Of a stretch of 64,000 nucleotides of DNA, positions 22,323 to 33,915 are shown one piece after another (within the stretch, counting starts at the first letter, position 1; every line of letters begins with the position of its first letter). The stretch spans positions 4,340,001 to 4,404,000 of the forward strand of contig NC_053181.1 in the NCBI RefSeq assembly GCF_905163445.1, written 5' to 3'. The notes under the pieces are model-generated. The model was not told the origin of the DNA. It did no database searches and saw only the letters and a list, made by a program, of their open reading frames with translations. This DNA comes from Pararge aegeria (lineage: Eukaryota; Arthropoda; Insecta; Lepidoptera; Nymphalidae). The position numbers and the translations under genes were made by a program.

Positions 22323-25300
22323 TTATTCGTCATTGGGACAATTTTTCTGGTCTGTCCGCATGAAATAAGCGCGGTTGATATTATTCTTATCGGCTGATGT
22401 ATAAGCTTTCTCTAGAACGTCCAACGGTGGATTCCTCTCTCTGGTAAGCAGCCAAGAATTTCCTGCAAGAAGAAATATAGTGTTAAAGCATGATGATAAC
22501 ATGATCAGCTGAAGTGGTAATGGGCGGGCGCGGAGAACCCGCCCATTACCCAGCCCAGCCCAGCTGTTCTTTCGTTTTTCAGCTGTTTTTTGGGGTAATA
22601 CACGATGGAGAGGCGACTCCTCACTGCACAACGACATTAAGCGAAACACAGATGTGGCATACGATCCTGTGTATTTTATTCAAAATAAAACTTATAAGTA
22701 ACTTAAAAAATCATATTTATAATCTCAATTGATTGAAATACACTGCTGCCTTTTCAAAATCAACAGGACTCCGTCCACCTAGATTCTACCAACACTTGTT
22801 TTCCCCGTGTGGATTCTAGAACCTTGGAATGTCAACACATATTCTCTTCTGATTATAGTTATGCCTTGACTATAGCCACTTCAGCTTAGCAGGTCGTTAA
22901 GTACAACGCCAATTTTGGTTTTCCAATTCTGTTTCGATAACGCTGATCTTTACAAAAATGGAAATATCCCTTACTGAGCCCTCAGGTACGTACCTGATAG
23001 GGAAAGCTATAAAAATTCAATGTAAGACAACTTAAAACATAACTTAAACACATTCGACGAGTAACTCTCGCGTGGAATGATGCCAAAATGATTGTTAGCT
23101 GCATGTACTGCATTTTGTGTTATTTAATAGCGCTACTTAATTAAACTGCGGGTGTTGTGGCCTAGTTGTGGCAGTGCAAAAAATCGATTGATTTGCTTAG
23201 ATGAACGTGACAAACTAAATAGGTCCGTTCTTTCCTCCGTCACGAGAACATGTTTAAACGATAGTACCTATACGTAGAACAAATTTTTTTCTAACTAACT
23301 TTTGCCGTCGCGCTGCGCCTGAATTCCCCTGCAGAGTGCGATAGGGACAGCTGTAGCTCAGACAGATTTAATGTGTAAAAATTTTACGAGATCATATCGA
23401 TCGATATAGGACTACGTAATCGATAAAAAATTATTGGTGTGAATTATTGTTCTAACCAGGTTGCTCTTCTAATAATTTTAAATGACACTGAGATGGTGAT
23501 AACAAACAAAAAAACACTTGGATAAGTTTCTTGTGGCCTTCTTCTTAGACCACGCGTTTGGAACCCTCGTAGCTTTAGTTTTAGGTTTACGAATATGGTT
23601 ATCGCCATCATCTCACTACCGTATAATTCTCATGTAATGTACGCATCAACAGTGAATCACCTATGGGCCTACTTGAATAAAGACATTTTTGACTTTGACT
23701 TTAACTTCGTATTACTCTGCTTTAATCCAAAAGTACTATAATACAATTATTTTTGGCATTAACATTTCATGAAAGATTACGTCTATGTTCCTCTTTCTTT
23801 CTTTTATGTTATTTTTTTTTCAATTAGTATTTGAGTCCTCTGAACGTCGCAGATTTTCTGAGGTACCTATTTAGCTTTCAAGAAGAAGAAATGACGGCAT
23901 GTCTGCACTTTGATTAAGTATGAAAAAAAAATTGCTCTAAAGACATGATACAGGGAGGAAATACATTTGTATAGAGAATCCCACCTATACTTTCCACTTT
24001 AAGGCAAAACAGAAACAAAGCGTGCGTCTCTCGCTTACTTGCGTCAATAAAAAGAGTCGATCACATAAATTTAATCGTAGGTGAACTACTAGTAATGAAA
24101 CATTTATTAGTTATATAATCGGCTACAGAATAATAAATTTTCATTAAAAATGTAGTTGAATTTGAATGGAGATAACGTCTGATTCTTTATAAACCTTTCA
24201 GCTCCTGGATCAATCCCGAATGCTATATTTGAAATAAGAACTTCATTAAAACAAGCAGATTCAATGGGAATCCAGTTTTCCGTTAGCTAGGCATAGCTAG
24301 CTAGCCCGACGGTATGTGAAATCCAGTTGAGTGTAAAATTGTATCTTATAACGCTGTTATGAATGTGAAGCACTTAGTTACTTTTCTGGTTTCATCTCAT
24401 CAGGTACCAGTTTAAGAGAAACCTTAAAGTGCTTACCAGCTTTCACTAGCATAATGAAGTGAGATATTAAAATTATGCATTGAAGAATCTTACTCAAATC
24501 AACATTATAGAATCGTCATTTAAAGAGTGTTTACCCGAACAATACGTAACGATTTATTATTTTCAAGATATATAAAAGAAACAGATAAACAACCAGATAT
24601 TAGATTTAAAAAAAAGCACTATCAAGTGCATAACATAAGCACTTGATAGTTCTTTTTTTAAAATCTAATATCTGGTTGTTTACTTTAAATCTTTGGAAAT
24701 ACGAGTTTTTCTCATCATCATTATCATCATTGTAAACCAATCACCGATTCAAGACACGGCTGTCCTCTCAGAATAAGAAAGGTTTAAGCCGTGGTCCACC
24801 AAGCTATACCTGGAGAATTCGCACGCATTTAGGAACTATGTTAAAGAACTCAGAAGCATGCAGGTTTCCTCACGATGTTTGCCTTCACAGTCAATGAGAT
24901 ATTTGAGTGCTTAAAAATGATTTTTTATTATATAGGTCCGAATGGCTGAACCTACTACGAGACCGAGCAGTCTTGAAGAATCTAGAATAGAACCTTAATT
25001 TAATTAGGTTAAGGTAAAGTACAAACTTGTATGGAAGATTCCGAAGTCGTAGCAGCTCCATACCAGGCTATAGTTGTCGTAATCTGTGTCTACTATCCAG
25101 TACGGAGCAGCCACGTTGACTGGAAGCGACGGGAACCGAACAGATAGTTTCCCCTCATCTGAACGACTTACTTGCATAGCTTCTCCTTCTATTTCGGACT
25201 TCATTCCCGTACTGTAAACAAGGGTATTCAGTTATGAGACAGAGTTCAGGGTTTTTTTAATTCTATGATACTTGCAAATAATATACTAGTTAAGTATCAC

Positions 25301-27376
25301 GGACTCTAAGATAACACGTAATCTCTTGATAAATGTGTGCATAATATACTTCTCGTGACTTTGTCCGTGTACTACAATGATCAAACTTTCCTCCGCTTTC
25401 TAACTAGCTTTGCCCGAGTCACCAGACGGACTCCTGCGCATTTTTTTTTATTTTGGCAAAAGCAGTCATTATACCTAGAAGTAACTTAATACATATAAAA
25501 ATAACAATATTATTATAGACTAAACATTGTCGATAAGTACATATGTACATATGTTGGGATCCTCATCACTTATGGTGATTTTAATTACCCTATTTAACTA
25601 TATCAAGGAAAATATTTTTTAATCGGAGTGATATTTCCTGAGATTAGTATGTTCTAACAAATGAACTTTCACCCCCTATTTTGGAATTTGGTGGGTGTGT
25701 CATTTTATAAACTCTCATAAATGGATTTAATAATTTTAATTGTCAACCTTAACAAATTTTAATCGATATTATTTGAAAATTGATTTAGCCCCCTAATTAC
25801 CTCCCTTTCGGGTCAAATTCAAAAATGTGATATAAACTACAGCAGTCATTAAGAATTGGTCTATCAAATGTAAAAACGAGATTTTCAAATTCGACTGGAA
25901 CTTAGAGCCAGAAATTAGCACGCTTAACAAAAAAAAAAACTTTTCAACTTTATTATTAGTATAAGTAACAACCGCAGATGCTGCTGATGATGAGATTTCG
26001 TCACTTAAACATAAAGCTATATTCTATATTTACGGAAAGAGAAATATTAATATTGGTTCGACAAATAGGGTTATTCGAGTTTATAACGGTCATTAACATC
26101 GTTACTTACAATGTGCTTATTTGTTGATTGAGGACACTGACTACGCCATTGTCCTTGAGGCCGTAATTAGCAGTGATACACCTCCCACCGAATTCGAATG
26201 CAGCGAAATATTTCTCAGCTTCATACCATTTTCCCAAGTACTATAAAGAGAATAATTGCTATGATCATAACTATTTAGATAAGAAATGTTATTATAGAAA
26301 TATTATAACCTGTAGTTGTACAGCTTTTTGTGACAGAGCTCGTCCGGGGAAGAGCTTTTATTGTTACCAGCGACAAAGACGTACCTCTACGCGATTTAGC
26401 GCTCTGGTACGATGTCGCGTGGAAACCGATTAGGGCTATCGATATGATGTAACTGCCATACCCGTAACAGGCTAGCCCGTTACCATTTTAGACTGTATGA
26501 TCAGTTGAGGGCTAGATCAAGGGCTAGCTTGTACTTGAATTAAGAAAGAAAACTACCGCATTGTTTTTTTCTGCCGCAAAGCAGCATTGTTGCAATGCTG
26601 TGTTATAGTCTGAAAACCGTGGTTTGACAGGTATGACAGGCGCATGAGCCTTAACTAACATGCGTTCCTTCTTACTTCCTTGCAAGGCCTACGTAAGTGT
26701 TGCTATGAATATTTGGAATAAATATTATAACCTGTAGTAGAACTTTTTGTGACAGAGTTCGTCCAGGGAAGTACGTATGGTTTCCGTGATGGTAATACTA
26801 TAAAAATCATTTTAGGCCTTTAGATACGGCCTACCTATGTTATCAATTCTGTGACTAACAATAACTTTGTTGGAAATGAATGAATACTTCGCTATGCCTT
26901 ACTCATATGAAATAGGAAGTAATGTTATCAGATTGGTAAGTTGGTAAATAAAGCCAACTCAATGCCGCTAACATTTTGGTTCCATTTATAGTTTTAGTTT
27001 TTATTTAATAACGATGTGCGGTGTGGCAAGAATGTATGAGATAAGAAATGAAAATATTATGGGAGAGTTTAAACACTATAGTACTGACAGAGGCTTAGTT
27101 AAGTCTCATGTGTCTGTAATTACACTGGCAACCACGCGATTTAGACAAGATGACAGCATTGCGGCAGATATAAGCATATTAGTACTTGCCCATAGCCTAC
27201 CTAAGGTTGAAATTCATTGGAGGAGATTGAAAAAATTGTAAACTTACTCTGCTTGCATCAAAGTCAGTCATAGCAGCTACATCAGGGCATGCTCCAGGGA
27301 ACACCAGTTGGGCTCTGCACAGCCGCAACGTAAAAAACCCGCAGAGGAACACCGCTATCGCTCGTAGTACAGACAT
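22323..27376 (-). CDS. Apolipoprotein D-like secreted lipocalin 1, 4 coding exons, 194 aa
   Basis: Exons on the minus strand: 27376-27248, 26240-26110, 25211-25027, 22462-22323; phases 0, 2 and 1, total 585 nt. Residues 1-22 are a signal peptide. GKW (46-48) in YLGKWYEAEKYF is the lipocalin GxW signature, DTDYDNYS (128-135) the second conserved block with a sequon at N133, and TRER (155-158) the third. Cysteines at 30, 64, 140 and 190 fit the usual two disulfides. The length is normal for ApoD, bilin-binding and Lazarillo relatives, which carry small hydrophobic ligands or tetrapyrroles outside the cell. The ATG sits directly after a perfect acceptor (ttccttccag), so a non-coding 5' exon probably lies upstream, unseen. 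Introns hold LINE and SINE copies. It is a paralogue of the gene at 39559-47145. The ligand cannot be read from sequence. Confidence 0.93.
23455..23705 (+). repeat. LINE 3'-end copy, family E
   Basis: 'cgcgtttggaaccctcgtag', 'gtttacgaatatggttatcg' and the tail 'ttttgactttgacttt'. It lies in intron 3 of lipocalin 1, opposite orientation. Confidence 0.6.
24586..24682. repeat. 97-nt near-perfect hairpin in lipocalin 1 intron 3
   Basis: Arms 24586-24629 and 24639-24682 (44 bases each) pair almost completely around a 9-base loop. The stem holds an A-run/T-run and the block gcactatcaagtgc against gcacttgatagttc. It could be a recent foldback element or a small-RNA precursor. Confidence 0.85.
24710..24975 (-). 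repeat. SINE family B, degraded copy
   Basis: 'ctgtcctctcagaataagaa', 'gccgtggtccaccaagct', 'ggtttcctcacgatgtttgc' and 'gccttcacagtcaatgag' follow the same order as other reversed copies. It lies next to lipocalin 1 exon 3. Confidence 0.65.
26310..26790. repeat. Mosaic of dispersed repeats (families C and D)
   Basis: 'cagctttttgtgacagagct' recurs at about 26320, 26740 and 41165. 'gcagcattgttgcaatgctg' at about 26580 matches 41410 and the reverse of 49100. A reversed family C block ('gtacgatgtcgcgtgg', 'aacaggctagcccgttacc') lies between. Upstream of lipocalin 1 exon 2, inside intron 1. Confidence 0.55.
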
Positions 27377-28039
27377 CTGGAAGGAATAAACGAAACTTTA
27401 TGAAGAGGCTCTATATACCTACCATTAGTATTATGCAACAAGTTAGGAAAACGGTACACTAGATAAACTATATACTAGTAAGTACACTTTTTCCTTTACG
27501 TATTTTTTTTTATAGATGATAATACTTGAGTGCCTGATTTTACACATCTGTTATGATGTGTAAAATCAGATCAAGAACTAAAATTCTGAAAAAATAGTTA
27601 TAATATTTAGGTCTATTCAAAACTGTGTAGCCTGTTTTATTTAACTTCTTATTTTTCTGGAGCCCTAGTACTTACGAGTTAACTAAAGGTAAACTGCCTT
27701 GGTCTAGTGGTTAAGGACTCCTTGGTGTTTGTACAATTAATAAATACGTAAGGATTTATTTCATAATACGGAACTTTTAAAACGCTCATTATATTTGCAC
27801 TTGATTGTATAAATTGTGCTGAATTATGATGACATAAGTATCTAAGCTATTTTCCAGACGGTGCGGGCACGATTGCGCATAGCTTGTGATAATTGGACAA
27901 CAAACCTACCTCTGTTCGAAGTAATTTTTTTACGGCCCATTATCACTTTTTTGTTCTACCTTTATTAGTTTAGTGTTGACTGCATGTAGCAGGTTACTTA
28001 TATGCGTACTCGCTATTTCCGTACATTCAAAACAATAAA

Positions 28040-28160
28040 TATCATTATCATCATCGTCATGGTCAACCCATTGTCGGCCCACTACAGGGTACGAGTCTCC
28101 TCTCAGAATGGGGAGGGCTTAGACCAAGGTCCAGCACGATGGCCAAGTGCAGATTTTTAG
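28040..28160 (-). repeat. SINE family B, 3' fragment
   Basis: 'cccattgtcggcccactaca', 'gtctcctctcagaatgggga' and 'ggtccagcacgatggccaag'. Truncated at the inner side. Confidence 0.6.
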
Positions 28161-28601
28161 TTTGAATTTGAATTTAAGTATAAAAATATATTGTAATTTA
28201 GAACAAGGTCTATGGTTTAAATATTTGTGTAAATAACTTCCAAACTAACATTCTACACATACTTAACTAATTATAACACAGCTATAATTTAAGCATATTT
28301 AATTTATTTGAGGATTAAAATTAAATTAGTATTCAAAAATGTTTTTCTATCGCTTACGAACAAATATCCTCGATATATACAGCCTTAAGGAATTCTCATT
28401 CTTTAAAACTTAGAGTATGTGCATTTTTGAATAGATACCTATAGTATTACCTTTATTTCCTACTTCAAGCATTCCAAATCAACCTTCACACATGTTTTTG
28501 TATGTTAAATTTCTGTTAAATTCTGACATCATGATATTGGCGGACACTTAACAACCACAGACAGTTATTAACAGTCAATAATAAATCAATATTTGTTAAC
28601 G

Positions 28602-29564
28602 TTTTACCTCCTTATATTTATCTAGCCGGATGGCTTCTTCATCGATCACATATTTTTTAAATTTTATCAATAAAATCGTTGACATACTAACGGTTTGTTT
28701 TTGTGAACGCTAAACCATTTGATACATCAACAGCACAAAAAACTAAACAGTGAATTCAAACAAAAACCCAACGTTTTATCAAACATACAAGTAGTTCGTA
28801 TAACTTTCATATAAAGCACAACAATTTGTAAGAACCTAAAAAAGTATGTTATGAAAGAATAGTAATTTTGACAGTTATACTTTAATTGCTCTATTCAGAT
28901 AAAGCTAATTTTAGGAAATAGAAATTCACAATTATGTCATTCGACGTTGCCACTTCCGTTAACCTATGTTTCGATGCTTCATTGTTTGAAATTTAGAAAC
29001 ATGAGCCGATCTGTTAGATATAACATGATATTAAAATTAACATTCATGCTTTTTATCTATTTAATATAGACATGAAAAAAAAAAATTTGGAACTGCGGCT
29101 GGAATCTACGATAATATTTGCCTTCTAAAGATCAATCGGTGCACTATGTTCAATACGTTCTATCATCAATGATTTCATTTCCTGTTATAGTGAATATTTT
29201 GTCATTTTTTATTCCTGGATTTCCTTAGCAACTAAATTTTTACATTCGGTTTTTTTTTGCCAGTTGTAATATTTTTTATAATGTATTCACAAATATCTAA
29301 ACACTCCTATTAATCGTTTCGTATCATTACATAATATGTATCACGTATACCGTGTGGGTACGTGTAGTTTACTTTAAAATGTTATGTTAAAACGTTGGGT
29401 TTTGTTTGAATTCACTGTTTAGTTTTTTGTGCTCTTGATGTATCAAATGGTTTAGCGTTCACGAAAACAAACCGTTAGTATGTCAACGATTTTATTGGTA
29501 AAATTTAAAAAATATGTGATCGATGAAGAAGCCATCCGGCTAGATAAATATAAGGAGGTAAAAA
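28602..29564. mobile_element. 963-bp element with 177-bp terminal inverted repeats
   Basis: The left arm 28602-28778 (starting ttttacctcc) is the reverse complement of 29388-29564 (ending ggaggtaaaa) with only a few mismatches. The 609 bases between are AT-rich and have no open frame of note, so this is non-autonomous. The very long, equal arms fit a foldback-like or MITE-like DNA element. No clear target duplication is visible; the TIR may extend a few bases outward with one mismatch. I cannot assign a superfamily. Confidence 0.8.
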
Positions 29565-32014
29565 GTTTTATTACAATATTTACTTTAAATACCAATGTTT
29601 ATTAATATATCTCGTAAATGAATTAAAAAAGAAATAAAAATTAACCAATGTTAGATGGCTATGTTATGTGTTTTATGATGTATGTAAAGAACTGACTTAA
29701 TAAGCACAATAGAAATAAATACTACAGGGAAGAATATTAATATTAAATTCTAATCTGCCATCTGAACATTTTGAAAGAGTTTGATAATTTATTCAAGCGT
29801 CGCAACGGGCTTTAACTTAAAATTAGGACAAAAACCTATCATTGCAATGTACTTCGGTAGACAAGATTTTAATACATTCACCAACAGGGTCACAAATTAA
29901 TTACCATACAATTGATTTGTGTGTTAACGTTGCAGAACTATTTAATTCTAATTATTTTAAGAAATCTACTAATTAAATAAGTAACACAAAGATGTTTATT
30001 AAGAATGGGATAGTTATCATCCCTATCACTCCGTCAGTATCATCACCATCAGCCTCATTATGAAATTGAAGCTTAATTTGCTTTACTCCGCAAAAATTGG
30101 AAATTAAAGTAATACTGCTTAAAATAGGCCAACGATAGAAAAGGCAGAAGAAGGAGAGACAGATCAACATTGCGGCACTACAATTCGTAAGTGTAAAAAA
30201 ATGAGGAACGGTATTAGCTATTTTGATTTAAAGTAACTTTTCGACGTTCTTCTTTAGTTACCCATTCTTCTTTGATCTTCTTCCAAACTTTTCACCCAAG
30301 GTTTTTCTTTCTCTCTGCTCTCTGGTCTTTTCTGCTGCGGCGTTAACCTACTTATCATTTTTCGGTTCTAGCAGTCGGAATTAATTCCAGGTCATGCCCA
30401 TTTTAGACGTTGCGACTTTAATTATTTAGTTATTCTGAATATCTGGGTATCGTTGGTGATCGTTAAGATTATTATGATCCCATGGCCTTACATGATCTCC
30501 GAGGAGTGAAAGAATTACCTTATGGGCCTAATTAATAAACGCCTAATATTTAAACTATTCTAACGTTATGCCACGATCAATTAGAGGATGAGAGTACTAC
30601 ATTCATCTTCTTACCGATTCTGACCAACTCTGCCTAGATTATATTTTCGCGTGTATCGGTCACATATTCTAAAGAAAAGGCACTCCTTTTTAATTCCGCT
30701 ATACGATTATTCGTGGTACATATTATGTGAGCAGAAAAACTTTTCCTGTTCCACCTCGAACTTCACATATTTCACTGCTAGAATGACAATGATTTGTTTA
30801 CATCTTTGTCACTTACATACAATCATTGATTTGTCAATAGGCTGTTGTCAACATACCGTGACCCAGGGCAGATTTTTGAGGACGCTCACTCAATTACAGA
30901 GGATAAAAGTCAAACAAGTTCACTGGCTCTCATGGTTTGTCCTAATATGTTAATTCCGTTACGAACATATTCAATGTTAAATCGATTTAGAAATGAGTTT
31001 TTCCAAAAAATAAAAATATCCAACGCTCGTTGTTTTAAGAAAGATTAAAATGGTCGAAACAACTTCTCTTGTTCGATTTTAGATAGATTTTACTTATAGT
31101 TCTCTCTACCTTATTTAGCTGCACTCAGAACCTATGACTTTTGGTGGTGGTGTGACTAGCGCGACGTCACCAGTAAAATGTTCAGAATTTATTATTAAAT
31201 GCAAATAGGTACACCGAGTGCACTTTTCTCAATTTTACACTAGCTCTTGAGGACAAGGTCCGGTGACTGTTACGGTACTTCGTACGGTATTCTCAGTCAT
31301 TCGAGATGTACCTATTCAAGGCGTCATTTACTGTGTGATCTTAATATATATAAATAGCATGCATATTTTTTTGTTATTTATGGAGGAAAGACAACATATA
31401 TGTACATATAAAAATAATTGCGACTTTTTCTTTGGTTGTCAGCCTTTTTTTTGCGGCCGCCGCCGTAAGTAAAATCTTGCTTCAAGGTTGTCTTGTAGAG
31501 AATGCTCAACTCATATCTCCCTTTAAATATTGTTTTTCTATTAAAAACCAAAAATAAACCAGAATGCTTTACGATAGCAAAAATTTAAAAATATTGCAAA
31601 GGAAAAAGTTTTTCGTAGTTATTTCTCTATCCCAGCTTTGTTAATGTTTTGGGTAAAGTCTTTTTGTTGAGGATCTTGCCTAAACCATATCTACGTACGA
31701 TGATTAAATTCTTCCTTTATAAGTAGGTTATACCTTTACCTATATTGCCTACTTGCACAGTTTGTTGTCATAGAATGCTTAGAGCTTCGTGTGGTTATAA
31801 ACTATAACATTTGTGCAATTTAGATGTAAATGTACAAACAGCGCCACTTTGTTGTATACTTTGTAAAAATAGAAAACATAAAGATTAATAGAAATTCTGG
31901 AACCCCGCCTGAGTTTGTTGTGGGCTCTGGGCGCCCCCCTCCAAGCTTTAATTTCCATTTAGGTAACCAATTTATATAGTTATCTCCTTACAATAATGGT
32001 AACATATTATATTT

Positions 32015-32297
32015 GACGGCCGATTGGCGCAAATATTGGGCAGCGACCCTGCTTTCTGAGTACCAGGCCGTGGGTTCGATTCCCTCAACTGGACAATGTT
32101 TGGGTGATGAGCATGAATGTTTTTCAATATCTGGGTGATTATCTATATATTATAAGTATTTATGTAGGTATATTATTCATAAAATTATTCATCAGATATC
32201 TTCGTACCCATAACACAAGATACGCTTACTTTGGGACTAGATGGCGATGTGTGTATTGACGTAGTACAAGTATATTTATTTCTTTATTTATTTATAT
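32015..32297 (+). repeat. SINE family A, near full length
   Basis: Head 'gacggccgattggcgcaaa', B box 'gggttcgattccc' (about 32072), body 'acccataacacaagatacgc' and 'tagatggcgatgtgtgtatt', tail TTTATTTCTTTATTTA. Confidence 0.85.
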
Positions 32298-32352
32298 GTA
32301 TGACCGCTTCATAAGTGCCTGTGTGATGAATAAAAGATATTTGAATTTGAAA
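32298..32352 (+). repeat. LINE 3' tail, family E
   Basis: 'tgaccgcttcataagtgcct' followed by 'gatatttgaatttgaaa', abutting the SINE copy. A very short 3' remnant. Confidence 0.5.
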
Positions 32353-33534
32353 CACAGTGCGAGAACAAACTTTTTTATTTATTATCTCTGATCTCTCCCT
32401 AAAGAAGTGTTTCTTTGTAGGTATAACGAAGTATAAAATTTTACATTTTCTGACGCATTTGATTTGTTAATTATAGCCGCAATTGTTTTATTTATTTATA
32501 TATTATATTTTTTGCTTGAACGTGGCACATGAACATAGATGTTAAGATCATACATACATGATCAACATATCCTGTCAAGATTGGCGCGCATAAATGATTA
32601 TTATTATTTTAAACTAATAATTACTATAATAAGATATAATACAGTTTAAGATAATGCAGTGATTTTAAATTACAATTAGGTTCCCAAAGTAATAACTACA
32701 TGTTTACTCAAGTTGTTAACCTTCTGATTTAACGTTTAGAATTTAAACATCGTTGTTTTATTTCCAACTATTTGATTATTAGTTATAAGAGGCCGTTTGA
32801 TGTAAAATTATACATTTCGAGGCAAAACGCTAATTCTATTTCATGTGACCTTGTTTAGAATGTAGATCAAGTTAACCATTCGATACAATTACCTATGTTA
32901 CGTTATAATATGTACCCGTATCTGAAAATACTAGTGCTGCGAAACCACCTATTAAACACTATCTCTACAGTAATAAAGGACCTGACATTTTTTTTGCGTG
33001 AGGTTTAATAAAATAGGTACTCCCCCAGACGAGCTCTGTCAGAAAAAGATCTTCTACTACTAAAGTAACTAGTACTAGTTATGCATTCTTGGTGTATCGT
33101 ATTTTGTAAATATTGATTGTAGGTATTATGTGCAGAAAATATAATTAAACAGAACAGACATTTTTTTTACTGCTTTATTTAATGATGACCTTGAAAACAC
33201 ACCGCAAAACAAAAACTACGGACTCTGTTAGTTTACACATCACAAAAACTTATATAATAAGTTTATTCCTGTTTGCTACTTCAATATAATATCATCATAG
33301 AGGTGCTAACATATTTAGTAGAGTACTGACAAATAACTAAACTAAGAATAGAGGCACCGTAGATTCTATTTAGTTTTATTTTGATAATGAGGTTTATTTT
33401 CTGCTTTCCAAGAAAATGGTCACGAAAATTGCGGCAAGTAGATATTGCTTTTTAATGAACGAAGTTCCTCCCAAATAAGAAGGTCTCATGATTAACTACG
33501 GTAAAGAAGATATAAACTTACTATAATAACTACA

Positions 33535-33915
33535 AAGCGGCAATAGCCTAGTAGGTAAGGTCCGGCTTCCCTTTCGGGGGACCGAGTTCTTCCCCATCAT
33601 CATCATATCAACCCATTACCGGTCTACTACAGGGCTGGTCTCCTCCCAATATGAGAAGGGCTTAGGCCGTAGTCCACCACGCTAGCCCAGTGCGTGTTGG
33701 TGGACTTCGCACGCCTTTGAGAACACTATGGAGAACACTCAGGCATAATGGTTTCCTCACGATGTATTTCCGTCACCGTTAAAGCAAGTGATATTTAATT
33801 GCTTAAAACGCACATAACTTAGAAATGTTAGAGGTGCGTACTGGCATTCGAACTGGGCCTCCCGAAATTAAAGCCGAAGTCCTCACCAATAGGCTATACC
33901 CGCTCACAAAAAAAA
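33535..33915 (-). repeat. SINE family B: reversed full copy next to a forward head
   Basis: 33535-33588 resembles the forward head ('gcggcaatagcctagtaggt', 'gggaccgagttc'). From 33590 the element runs in reverse ('cccattaccggtctactaca', 'gtagtccaccacgctagccc', 'tcgaactgggcctccc') to a reversed head at about 33905. Two insertions in opposite orientation. Confidence 0.7.

Noticed and set aside
30651..31048. Overlapping open frames of 100 and 67 codons
   Set aside because: No recognisable motif, no splice signals or phase match with neighbours.
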